Below the pieces are notes generated by a model. That model was not told the origin of the DNA. It worked only from the letters and a program-made list of their open reading frames with translations, and searched no databases. From an uncultured Lachnospiraceae bacterium (GTDB taxonomy: Bacteria > Bacillota_A > Clostridia > Lachnospirales > Lachnospiraceae), in NCBI GenBank assembly GCA_947564305.1, contig CANOBT010000033.1:1-42179 (forward strand): a stretch of DNA of 42,179 nt, read 5' to 3'. Shown here piece after piece: positions 19,688-27,035 of the stretch (positions are counted from its first letter, which is position 1; each line of letters starts with the position of its first letter). A program made the translations under genes and the position numbers.

Positions 19688-19774
19688 AGTTTTCCTCCTG
19701 ATTTATTTATAATCAATTTGCAAAGGATATGAATCATATGTCATGCGCAGACACGATTTGCTGCCATAGACAAT

Positions 19775-21484
19775 CTAAAATTCCGCACCCCAAATTCCAC
19801 AGAATGGGTCTACAGGATTCACTCCTTTGAACTCAGATCTTCCCATAATCTTCTCTACCACCTGATCAATCACTTCCTCAGTCGGTGTATATGCGTTGAT
19901 AAATGTTTTCACCATAGGTGCATCCACCAGATGATATGGATTTGCAATGGAAATGAACATTGCCGGAACATCATTCAAAAACCATGGCGCATCTGCTGCC
20001 ATCAAATGTACCCAGTCAATTCTTCTCACAGACTGGTTACTTGCCGTATCCATGCATGCAACGTAAACCGCCAAATCAAACTTGCTCTTGATATCCTGCA
20101 CACCACCCTCGAACATCTCGAAGAAATCCGGTTTTGAATAGTCAAAAAGAGTAACCTCAAATCCCTCTTTTTCCAGTTTTTCTTTCACTTTTCCGATTGC
20201 GCCATCTCCATCCTTGAAGCCGCCTCCAATACGGTCTTCCAGAAGGTACAGCCGGATTCTCTTATATCTTTGCGGTGAAATCGGAAGAAGGCTCTGTGTA
20301 TCTTTTACCAGTGTAATGCTTTCGTCCGCACACTGTCTCGTCCACTCCTTATGTTCTTCACAGCCTACTAAAGACAACGCTTCTTCGCCTGGTACTAAGG
20401 TTCCTTTTGCTTTCTGCTCCGGAAGCCCCATAGCAGCCTTCATAGCAAGAATTCTGGTTACAGCCTCGTCCACACGTTCCATGCTCAGGCGTCCATCCTC
20501 AATTGCGTCACGCACAAACTGATAATCCTCACGGATATCCTTGTTAAATAAAATCATATCACAGCCTGCTGCCAATGCTGCCGGTATTGCTTCGGAACGT
20601 TTCATAGATGTGTTAAAGCCAATCATTGGAGTTGCATCCGTTACGATCATGCCATTGTAACCCAATTTCCCGCGAAGAAGCCCTTGCAAAATCTCTTTAG
20701 ACAGGGTAGCCGGCAAAATCTCTTCGTCTTTCAAATCCTGATTAAAATGCTTGCTGTAAGCCGGCTGCAAAATATGTCCTACCATAATGGATAATGTACC
20801 GGCATTGACTACTTCCTGCCAAATCGTTCCGTATGTCTTGTCATATTCCTCCACAGACAGGCTGTTCACAGAAGCCACCAAATGCTGATCTCTTTCGTCC
20901 ACACCGTCCCCCGGAAAATGCTTTACTGCAGCCGCAACTCCCTGGTCTCTCAAGCCCTTCAACTGCTCTTTCACAAATGCAATCACCCGCTCCTGTTTGC
21001 TCCCAAAAGTCCGTACATTTGTAATCGGATTGCGGAAATTCATATCCAAATCACAGATAGGAGAAAATGCCCAGTTACATCCCACTGCCATTGCTTCTTT
21101 TCCCGCAATTTCTCCCAGGCGATACGCCTGAACCGGATTATCACTGGCTGCGACCTCCATAGGTCTTGCGAAATAAGTCCCGTCCGCACAAATTCCATTA
21201 CCGCCTGACTCCAAATTGGCCCCAAACAGCATCGGTATCTTGGAATTCTCTTGAAGGAATCGATGAGTCTTCTGCACCTCCACTGCCGGCATTGGACGAT
21301 AGAGCATCGCACCTGGTTTGAATTCATCCAGAAATTTTTTCAAAAAATCCTCTTCGATATTGCCGCCGATTGGACAGAACATCTGGCCAATCTTCTCCTC
21401 TGTACTCAGTCCTGCCAACGTGTCATTCACCCATTTTTCCTTTTCATCATCCAGAAAAAACGGATTTGCTTTCAAATCTACCAT
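19775..21484 (-). CDS. GH3 glycosidase with NagZ-like Asp-His dyad
   Basis: A 569-residue GH3 protein. TIM-barrel domain about 1-345 and a shorter C-terminal alpha/beta domain about 370-560; no fibronectin-like domain. The nucleophile is D283 in MIVTDAT. Unlike the GH3 at 7320, it carries KHFPGDG followed by D199-Q-H201. This matches the mobile loop where NagZ-type beta-N-acetylglucosaminidases and related phosphorolytic GH3 enzymes place their Asp-His acid/base. It may therefore act on an N-acetylhexosamine or related sugar rather than plain glucose. Cytoplasmic, no signal peptide. ATG at 21484 follows AGGAGG. First gene of the GH3-esterase unit behind shared operator copy 4. Confidence 0.88.
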   Translation of the reverse strand: MVDLKANPFFLDDEKEKWVNDTLAGLSTEEKIGQMFCPIGGNIEEDFLKKFLDEFKPGAMLYRPMPAVEVQKTHRFLQENSKIPMLFGANLESGGNGICADGTYFARPMEVAASDNPVQAYRLGEIAGKEAMAVGCNWAFSPICDLDMNFRNPITNVRTFGSKQERVIAFVKEQLKGLRDQGVAAAVKHFPGDGVDERDQHLVASVNSLSVEEYDKTYGTIWQEVVNAGTLSIMVGHILQPAYSKHFNQDLKDEEILPATLSKEILQGLLRGKLGYNGMIVTDATPMIGFNTSMKRSEAIPAALAAGCDMILFNKDIREDYQFVRDAIEDGRLSMERVDEAVTRILAMKAAMGLPEQKAKGTLVPGEEALSLVGCEEHKEWTRQCADESITLVKDTQSLLPISPQRYKRIRLYLLEDRIGGGFKDGDGAIGKVKEKLEKEGFEVTLFDYSKPDFFEMFEGGVQDIKSKFDLAVYVACMDTASNQSVRRIDWVHLMAADAPWFLNDVPAMFISIANPYHLVDAPMVKTFINAYTPTEEVIDQVVEKIMGRSEFKGVNPVDPFCGIWGAEF

Positions 21485-21530
21485 TTTCTCTTCCTCCTAG
21501 TCTTAATCTATCCTGAATCCTTTTATAGTT

Positions 21531-21591
21531 AGGATAATCCAATAAAGGAAGGTTTACAATGTATATTTTTTTTCAATATCCGACATTTTTT
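21531..21591 (-). promoter_or_regulatory. Shared operator-promoter, copy 4 (GH3-esterase unit)
   Basis: A6, one base, GTCGG (21580-21584), 18 bp, CATTG (21557-21561), 20 bp, TATCCT (21531-21536) on the minus strand. Same spacing as the other three copies; one base differs from CATGG. Confidence 0.78.
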
Positions 21592-21666
21592 AGGAAATAC
21601 ATATTTTACTGCACTCTGTATGCAGCACAAAAACATTTCTTCTAAATATCTTTGTGAAAATGTCCA

Positions 21667-24570
21667 TCATGCCGCACCTGCATTTTCCGATAATCGTCTC
21701 TCAAATTCTTCCTCCGGCACCGGTTTTGCATAGCGATAGCCCTGTGCCACACGGGCCCCGATCTCTCTCATCAGTTCCACGTCTGCTTCTGTCTCCACGC
21801 CCTCGCACACGATTTGTGCCCCCAGATTGTATGCCAGATCCACAATACTCTTCATAATCATCACCTGACGTTCCCTGTCTTCCTGATTCAGCAGGAAGGA
21901 GCGGTCCAGTTTTATGACGGAAGCCGGTATTTTCTCGATAACACCAAGAGAAGAATATCCGGAGCCAAAGTCATCAATAGAAAGCCTGACACCTTTTGCG
22001 TGCAGAGCGTCCAAAGTCTGCTCCGCCAGCTTCTCCTCCATTTCTTCCATAACAAGTGTTTCTGTGATTTCCACCTCGATTAATTCCTTCGGAATATTAT
22101 ATTCATCCAACACAGCCTCAAACCGCTTTGCAAAATCATGTTTGACAAAATGCATCCTGGAGAAGTTACAGGAAACCGTAACCACAGCCTGCCCTTGATC
22201 TAAACGTCTGCGAATCATCTTGCAGACACACCGCAGCACAAAAAAGTCAATCTCCGTCACCTTTCCGGTCTGCTCATAATAGGGAACAAAAAATCCCGGA
22301 GACCTTACCGCACCGGATGCCGTCGGATCAACAAAACGTACCAATGCCTCAGCTCCCACAATCTTATTCGTGGAAACATCCACCTTTGCCTGATAATAGG
22401 TTACAAAATTCTCCTCAATGTCCACGGAATCCAACAGTTTTTCCTTGTCATGGCGTTCCCTTAAAGCCGTTTCAAGAGTTTCATCATATACCAGGATTTT
22501 TTCAGAGCCGTTATCACGGATAAAGTCAATTGCCTGGCTTGCACAATCCACCGCACCTCTCAGATCATTACTGTTGGCCGGTATAAAATACACGCCCATC
22601 TGAATCTCTATATGGCTTCCTGTATCGTGATGAATACGTTTTTCAATATATTCTTCTATTTGTTTCAGCCTATCAACAATATCCCCGTACTCTTCGGACA
22701 GCAATAACGCGAAATGATCTCCATCTGCCTTTGCACAGACTTCTCCTTTTTTCACGCTCTTGGACAAAGCTGCCGCAATTGCTTCCAGAAGCTTTTGTCC
22801 GTTGCGCCATCCATACACCACTTTGTAGCGCTGGAACTGCGCGATATTCAGATAGGCAACCGCATACTGCTGCTTGAGCCGCTCCGGAAGCAGCGTATGT
22901 TTCCCCCAGTAGATTAGATAATTCAGATTTCCAATATCAATCTCCACATCTTTATACATCAGTCTCTGTATTTTCATGGAATCCTGAACAATATGCACGG
23001 CAACAAACACGATTGCCAGCATAATCAGCATCAAAACCACAATAATACCAATACTGTGGTCCTGCACATATTTGCTCAGGCTTGCCAGAGAATACACATT
23101 GCGTTCGAGCATATAATCATTCACTGCTCTTGCGTCTATCGTGAGAACAGTCTTGTTCAGTATGCTTGCAAGCTCCGGGGCATCACCCCGTACCGACATA
23201 GAGATGCCATGCCCTCCGCTCAGAACACTTTTCACCTCCAGGTCATAATATTTCATCTCCGTGCTCAGTAAATATTCCGCCAGATACCCGTCGCACAATA
23301 CGGCATCTGCTTTCTCGTCCTTCAGTGCTTCAATACATTCCTGCTGCGTATCAAAGGTCAGCAGTGAAACATCTTCCATGTCCACCACATTGTCTGTCTC
23401 TCCGGACAGATACTCGACTGTGGCCAGCGTTCCCACGGAAGCCATCTCTGTATTTTTCCTCATAACCAGTGCAAGCGGAACCTGTACATACTCTTTCATC
23501 TTTACCAGATGTGATTCGTCCAACTCACCCTGCGTATGGACACAGTAGGACATCACATCAATACTGCCGTCTTTCAACGCCTCACTGGCAGCTAAAGGAT
23601 TCTCAATCTTCTGCCAGGAAACCGTAAGTCCCATGATGGAAGCGGACCCTTCCAGCAGCTCTCTTGTCAGCCCCTTGCACTCACCATCCTCCTCATAAAG
23701 AAACGGGTAATAACCGTCAAAATATCCTACATTAATCTCATCGGTTTGTTCAAGATACTCTTTTTCTTCTGTGGTAAATACAACGGTCTTATCCAGCCTG
23801 CTCTGATAGTACTCATTCATCAGCTTTGTTTCCAGTTCCGGCTGATTCATCTTCAAATCCGCAATAGCCTGATTCAATTCCCGCATCACGTCATCATTGC
23901 CCTGGTAGGTCATATAATAAAAGGGCCTGGGAGCAAAACGTCCAATCAAACGCTGTCCATCCTTAATCTCCATAAATGTGTGGACCATGGTGTCTACATC
24001 TGCTCTGTCCAACGCTTTCTGGAGTTCTGCCGTAGTGTCATACTCCTTAATCTTCGGGGACTTAATACCGTTATCGGAAAGATAGTTCATAAACTCTTCC
24101 TTACGCACATAGGTTTTTACCATGCCGAATTCCACATGCTTCATGGCCTCAAAATCCTCATATGCCAGGCTGCTGCTTGGATTCGTCGCAATGATGCCGA
24201 ACGTATAACCGCTGGAAAGATCCGCATACTGATAGGTTTTCGCCCGTTCCGGCGAATACTGGGCGCTCCCTACTAAATCAATTTTTTTCTCCTTCAAAAG
24301 CTTCAGCGCCTCATCCCAGCTCTCGCACTCTACATATTCAATATCCCAGTTTGCATAGATGCACACTTCCTTTAGATATTCCACATCCATACCGGTGAAA
24401 CTGCCGTCCTTATCTTTTTCATTGTATCCGCTCATTGGGAAAAAGGCGACCTTAACCGTCCTCTTTCCCGCCGCATGGGCCGTATCCGAAACGAATCCTC
24501 CTGACAAACATACCATTAAAATAAAACATAAAACAGCCGCCACACTTTTTCTTAATCTTTTGTTTCCCAT
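21667..24570 (-). CDS. Membrane c-di-GMP phosphodiesterase with tandem SBP_bac_3 sensors, degenerate GGDEF and EAL
   Basis: About 967 residues. A signal peptide ends near AHA (residue ~34). Two solute-binding-protein-like domains follow (about 38-255 and 280-480), then a transmembrane helix (about 506-528), a GGDEF-type domain (about 540-690) and EAL (about 715-960). The GGDEF motif reads DGDHF, so cyclase activity is unlikely. EAL keeps its key residues: EALVR, the N in NFSR, EITET, DDFGSGYSS, K in IKLDRSF, E in EGVET and QGY. It should therefore hydrolyse c-di-GMP in response to an external ligand, perhaps an amino acid or sugar. ATG at 24570 is preferred over the TTG at 24579. TACAAT (24637-24642) with an extended TG may be its -10. 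It has its own upstream region and carries no GTCGG operator. Confidence 0.9.
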   Translation of the reverse strand: MGNKRLRKSVAAVLCFILMVCLSGGFVSDTAHAAGKRTVKVAFFPMSGYNEKDKDGSFTGMDVEYLKEVCIYANWDIEYVECESWDEALKLLKEKKIDLVGSAQYSPERAKTYQYADLSSGYTFGIIATNPSSSLAYEDFEAMKHVEFGMVKTYVRKEEFMNYLSDNGIKSPKIKEYDTTAELQKALDRADVDTMVHTFMEIKDGQRLIGRFAPRPFYYMTYQGNDDVMRELNQAIADLKMNQPELETKLMNEYYQSRLDKTVVFTTEEKEYLEQTDEINVGYFDGYYPFLYEEDGECKGLTRELLEGSASIMGLTVSWQKIENPLAASEALKDGSIDVMSYCVHTQGELDESHLVKMKEYVQVPLALVMRKNTEMASVGTLATVEYLSGETDNVVDMEDVSLLTFDTQQECIEALKDEKADAVLCDGYLAEYLLSTEMKYYDLEVKSVLSGGHGISMSVRGDAPELASILNKTVLTIDARAVNDYMLERNVYSLASLSKYVQDHSIGIIVVLMLIMLAIVFVAVHIVQDSMKIQRLMYKDVEIDIGNLNYLIYWGKHTLLPERLKQQYAVAYLNIAQFQRYKVVYGWRNGQKLLEAIAAALSKSVKKGEVCAKADGDHFALLLSEEYGDIVDRLKQIEEYIEKRIHHDTGSHIEIQMGVYFIPANSNDLRGAVDCASQAIDFIRDNGSEKILVYDETLETALRERHDKEKLLDSVDIEENFVTYYQAKVDVSTNKIVGAEALVRFVDPTASGAVRSPGFFVPYYEQTGKVTEIDFFVLRCVCKMIRRRLDQGQAVVTVSCNFSRMHFVKHDFAKRFEAVLDEYNIPKELIEVEITETLVMEEMEEKLAEQTLDALHAKGVRLSIDDFGSGYSSLGVIEKIPASVIKLDRSFLLNQEDRERQVMIMKSIVDLAYNLGAQIVCEGVETEADVELMREIGARVAQGYRYAKPVPEEEFERRLSENAGAA

Positions 24571-24831
24571 AACTTGCAAACATCCCTTTTCCGTTTCTTA
24601 ACTCAAACCGCTGTGACAAATATGATTCTATGTTCTATTGTAACAAATTTGTGGGGTGATAGCTACAATTTTTTTACATTTTTAACAAAATCTAAAATAA
24701 AATCCGTATAAGTATCTCTTTCTTCTTGCTGTCAATCGTCCACTTTTTCATCATTTTAATCAACGCATAACAGCCACTTTATTCATCACTTGTTGCGGTG
24801 AATAAAATCTGTAAATCTTCAAAGAATTAAT

Positions 24832-25089
24832 TTGTATATCAATTTATCAGAGTTAGATATAGGGGAATGCTGTCAAAAAGGCAAAAAGAATCGGAAATGG
24901 AGGCATGAATATATGACGCTGTTGATGAGAGATCAGATTAATGTTGAAAAAGGTGTTGAAAAAGGTGAAAGCAGACTATCCCAACTGATTGCACTATTAA
25001 TGGAAGAACAACAATCTCAGGATGTAATCAGAGTCACTCAGGACAAGGAATATAGAAATAAACTTTATAAAGAATATCTTATTGATTAA
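24832..25089 (+). pseudogene. C-terminal remnant of an Rpn/PD-(D/E)XK-type nuclease gene
   Basis: The 85-residue frame begins at TTG with no ribosome site and no catalytic core. Its EYMTLLMRD segment, glycine/lysine-rich EKGVEKGE and the closing YRNKLYKEYL resemble the C-terminal end of Rpn-family recombination-promoting nucleases (transposase-like PD-(D/E)XK proteins) common in Clostridia. The N-terminal 200 or so residues are missing, so it is a decayed copy. The left arm of the split hairpin starts 10 bp after its stop, consistent with that hairpin once terminating this gene. Confidence 0.6.
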
Positions 25090-25098
25090 TATCATTTT

Positions 25099-25109
25099 TT
25101 ACCAGTCTT
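25099..25109 (+). terminator. Left arm of a terminator split by prophage insertion
   Basis: TTACCAGTCTT here is the exact reverse complement of AAGACTGGTAA at 30331-30341. Each arm abuts one copy of the 17-bp repeat. Joined through one repeat copy they give an 11-bp stem, a 14-nt loop and ATTTTAATTT on the plus strand. Confidence 0.7.
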
Positions 25110-25125
25110 TGTATTTTCTGTATAA
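25109..25125 (+). repeat. Candidate attL core (17-bp direct repeat)
   Basis: TTGTATTTTCTGTATAA is repeated exactly at 30316-30332 in the same orientation. The copies bound all phage-like material, and the integrase remnant begins about 190 bp inside this one, the usual place for int next to an att site. Confidence 0.72.
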
Positions 25126-25144
25126 AGCTATTCATTTTGTCATA

Positions 25145-25242
25145 TTTCGTCTTTGTCCATGTCAAACATCCTCAAAGCTTGATCTTAGGGGAGTTGTATA
25201 ATGTCAGTTGTACTAACTTCGTTTATCATGTTTCGTCTATGT
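25145..25242 (+). repeat. Two imperfect direct repeats beside the integrase
   Basis: TTTCGTCTTTGT (25145-25156) and TTTCGTCTATGT (25231-25242) differ by one base, and the surrounding bases are also similar (TCAT before, AACAT a few bases after). Placed between the att core and the integrase gene, they are candidates for integrase arm-binding sites. Confidence 0.4.
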
Positions 25243-25289
25243 TTAACATTATTTCCTATAAATTTGGGGTAGAAATCGGGGTGAATAAA

Positions 25290-25311
25290 GAGGCGGTTCA
25301 TATGCCGCCCC
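25290..25311 (-). terminator. Terminator of the integrase remnant
   Basis: GGCGG (25292-25296) pairs with CCGCC (25305-25309) around an 8-nt loop; CTTTATT follows on the minus strand. It lies just past the integrase stop codon. Confidence 0.65.
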
Positions 25312-25317
25312 TTGCTT

Positions 25318-25809
25318 TTATAACACTATTTTCAAATTGTCCATTTCCTTTTGTTTGGTATTTTGCAGAACGTGAGCCGTGAAATGTTCTATCAGCTTTC
25401 CCTGTTGTTCTAATCTGCGAAGTGCGTTACTGATTGCCCTGTTTATTGCATGGTTATGTACAATACTGCCATACACTGATACAAAAACTCTACTATCATT
25501 CATCGGCAGAAGGTTACCCAGCTTTTTTCTTTGTTCACCCAATCTCATACCGGTACATAAAAGAAGTGCCACAAACTCATAATAATAGTCCGTTTGCATT
25601 TCCTGCATAAAATCCTTTTGCTCCTGTTCTGTCAATGCCCTATGATATGTTTCTGTTGCTTTCTCTATCTCTTTTAATGCCTTGATTCCACTTGCAGGGC
25701 TTTTACTGATAATATCATCTTGCACAGCATCATTCAGAATAATTTTTAAAGTTCTTAATACTCCGTTACACGTGGATTGAGACAACTTATCAGATATCTC
25801 TCTTTGCAA
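25318..25809 (-). pseudogene. Truncated tyrosine recombinase (phage integrase)
   Basis: About 163 residues of an integrase that would normally be near 380. The first part matches a SAM-like core-binding domain (SQSTCNGVLRTLKIILNDAV). CTGMRLGE is the box I region with the first catalytic arginine. The sequence then jumps to a later region (NHAINRAISNALRRLEQQG) and to FTAHVLQNT, the decayed counterpart of the HxLRxT box; the catalytic arginine there is now Q. The terminal tyrosine is absent. The frame starts at TTG with stops upstream, so the N-terminal arm-binding domain is lost too. It cannot be active. Confidence 0.82.
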
Positions 25810-25811
25810 AT

Positions 25812-26049
25812 TTAAAAATACTGATTCAGAGTAAGGTTCTTATCATGATCTAACAGGTCGTTAGTCTGGTCCAGCACTCCGTATAAAATCCATATAACAC
25901 GCTCATCACCAATCGCATCATCCCCAACGATAAAGTCAAGCGTTTTTTAGGTGAAAATCCGAATCAGTCCCGATTCCATCTATCAATTCTTTTGAAGCGT
26001 ACTTCAAATATTCCATATACTCTTTTCTACCTTCTTTGTTCACAGTCAT
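25812..26049 (-). pseudogene. Small prophage gene split by a frameshift at an A6 run
   Basis: ATG at 26049 (AGAGG nine bases upstream) opens MTVNKEGRKEYMEYLKYA and runs 37 codons to a TGA at 25936-25938. Just before that is an A6 run (minus strand; plus 25943-25948). Removing one A joins the frame to a second segment (LDFIVGDDAIGDERVIW and on) that ends at 25812, giving one 79-residue acidic protein. I do not recognise the family. It may be a true indel or programmed slippage. A further open stretch without a start (GEFLSKIFSVAKTHLEIL, 26027-26128) overlaps its 5' end. Confidence 0.5.
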
Positions 26050-26145
26050 TTAAAGCAACCTCTTCTTTCTCTCTCAAAATCTCTAAATGCGTTTTAGCAA
26101 CACTGAAAATTTTAGATAAAAACTCCCCTCTGTAGCTTACGATTT

Positions 26146-26316
26146 TTAAATTGAATCATCTTCAACGATATTTTTATCACCTTTCGGTCGGTGCCCGCTT
26201 CTATATGCCCAAAGAGGGCACTTTTTAACAGGCCAAAACCTAATCTCTTTAAACTGTCCATTGCTACACTCTAAACATTTCGCCTGGATTGCCTTCATCG
26301 GAGTTAATCTTGACAT
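26146..26316 (-). CDS. Small cysteine-containing phage-type protein
   Basis: A 56-residue frame from ATG 26316 to TAA 26146. MKAIQAKCLECSNGQ and VKKCPLWAYRSGHRP resemble a short protein often seen in Firmicute prophages, with a CxxC pair and a later KCPL(W/Y)xYRxGxRP motif that suggests a small metal-binding fold. Molecular role is unknown. The ribosome site is weak. It follows the 26334 gene by 17 bp, so the two are probably co-transcribed. Confidence 0.6.
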   Translation of the reverse strand: MSRLTPMKAIQAKCLECSNGQFKEIRFWPVKKCPLWAYRSGHRPKGDKNIVEDDSI

Positions 26317-26333
26317 GTTCCCTCACTATCCTT

Positions 26334-26564
26334 TCATGCCAGATAACCAAAACGATAAGCGTACAATATCGCTTTCGTGATTCCTAGCTTCTCATTCTCC
26401 GCAAGATCCAGCAGGGACAGCAGGCGCTCCACTCCAAAATTCTCTAACGCCCAATCCTGTGACAGCCCCTGCATTTCCGCATCAAGTCCGTTCCGGATTC
26501 CTTGAAGTTCGGTAGGTGTGGTTCTCGTTGACTTATGTGGCAGCATCCTCTTAAAAATTTGCAT
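26334..26564 (-). CDS. Small prophage protein of unknown function
   Basis: 76 residues. ATG at 26564 has GCGAGG seven bases upstream. The N-terminus is basic, followed by two predicted helices (TELQGIRNGLDAEMQGL and VERLLSLLDLAENEKLGI) and a tail YAYRFGYLA. No catalytic motif or membrane segment. It looks like the small proteins near phage or ICE regulatory regions, but I cannot name a family. It is the first gene of a short minus-strand unit with 26146, downstream of adjacent palindromes that may be operators. Confidence 0.6.
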   Translation of the reverse strand: MQIFKRMLPHKSTRTTPTELQGIRNGLDAEMQGLSQDWALENFGVERLLSLLDLAENEKLGITKAILYAYRFGYLA

Positions 26565-26645
26565 AAAAAATCCTCGCTTTCTGCCCTCGCAATAAATATA
26601 TTACTGCGTGTGCAAAAAATTAACCCTTTTTATCAAACTTTTTTA

Positions 26646-26675
26646 AACATTTTAAATGTTGTCCGTTTCGGACAA
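26646..26675. promoter_or_regulatory. Two adjacent perfect palindromes, candidate operators
   Basis: AACATTT-T-AAATGTT (26646-26660) is immediately followed by, and shares two bases with, TTGTCCG-TTT-CGGACAA (26659-26675). They lie between the divergent 26564 gene and the antitoxin promoter. Perfect short palindromes in such a gap fit dimeric repressor sites. Confidence 0.5.
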
Positions 26676-26738
26676 TAAAATTATTCCATTGTAATCTAGG
26701 GAAATCTACTCAGTACATGCCAGATAAGAAAAATATAC

Positions 26739-26767
26739 TTGAATCATCTTTGCAGATATGCTATATT
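26739..26767 (+). promoter_or_regulatory. Promoter of the antitoxin RNA
   Basis: TTGAAT (26739-26744), 17 bp, TATATT (26762-26767). Transcription should begin near 26774 and run toward the bidirectional terminator. Confidence 0.7.
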
Positions 26768-26773
26768 ATAGTC

Positions 26774-26875
26774 ATAAAGGAAGTAGCCGCCCACAAAGTG
26801 GTTGACCTCCCGAATAATCAGTTTAAAATAAACCTACCCCGGACTGGCCAAGTACAAGGTAGGCTTATTTTTATT
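26774..26875 (+). ncRNA. Antitoxin RNA of a type I toxin-antitoxin pair
   Basis: A plus-strand transcript of about 100 nt is predicted from the 26739 promoter to the hairpin at 26833-26863. It contains no convincing ORF. It converges with the toxin mRNA, and the two overlap at their 3' ends across the terminator, as in known type I pairs such as txpA/ratA and par. It also carries ACCTCCC (26805-26811), complementary to the toxin's GGGAGGT ribosome site, and a 5' leader homologous to the toxin mRNA leader. Confidence 0.65.
26833..26863. terminator. Bidirectional terminator shared by toxin mRNA and antitoxin RNA
   Basis: CCTACC (26833-26838) pairs with GGTAGG (26858-26863); AATAA/TTATT flanks extend the stem past a mismatch. 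T-rich tracts follow on both strands, so it can end both convergent transcripts. Confidence 0.75.
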
Positions 26876-26963
26876 TTCGCTTGTTTTTCCTATCTATGTA
26901 GGCAAGCAGTGCAATTAAAAATGTCGCAAATAACATTAAATCTTGAAATGTAAACATCTTCAT
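26871..26963 (-). CDS. Holin-like type I toxin (TxpA/BsrG-like small membrane peptide)
   Basis: A 30-residue peptide: short start with MKMFTFQDL, one hydrophobic helix (MLFATFLIALLAYI) and a basic tail RKNKRK. This is the layout of the putative holin-like toxin family, which inserts into the membrane and stops growth. GGAGG sits eight bases before the ATG at 26963. The leader can pair TCTCCCT (complement of 26994-27000) with the ribosome site AGGGAGG, so translation may be blocked in cis. The gene lies in the prophage remnant and is intact while most neighbours are broken, as expected for an addiction module. Confidence 0.85.
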   Translation of the reverse strand: MKMFTFQDLMLFATFLIALLAYIDRKNKRK

Positions 26964-26994
26964 CCACACCACCTCCCTTCTCGAATGAAAGTTA

Positions 26995-27028
26995 GGGAGA
27001 TTCAACCACCTTGTAACACGGCTACTTC
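26995..27028 (-). repeat. Toxin leader, inverted copy of the antitoxin leader
   Basis: The toxin mRNA 5' region (27028 down to 26995) and the antitoxin RNA 5' region (26780-26811) share GAAGTAGCCG, ACAA(R)GTGGTTGA and CTCCC in the same order. The locus therefore carries a roughly 32-nt inverted repeat, one copy at the head of each RNA. Confidence 0.7.
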
Positions 27029-27035
27029 TTACGAC

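Noticed and set aside
24571..24831. Possible c-di-GMP riboswitch or other leader upstream of the EAL gene
   Set aside because: I looked for a GEMM-like or other structured leader and found only AT-rich sequence with a possible -10; nothing supports a riboswitch.
26717..26953. Open frame of 78 codons on the plus strand across the toxin locus
   Set aside because: Overlaps the antitoxin RNA, the terminator and the antisense of the toxin; lacks a ribosome site. The region is better explained as an RNA antitoxin.
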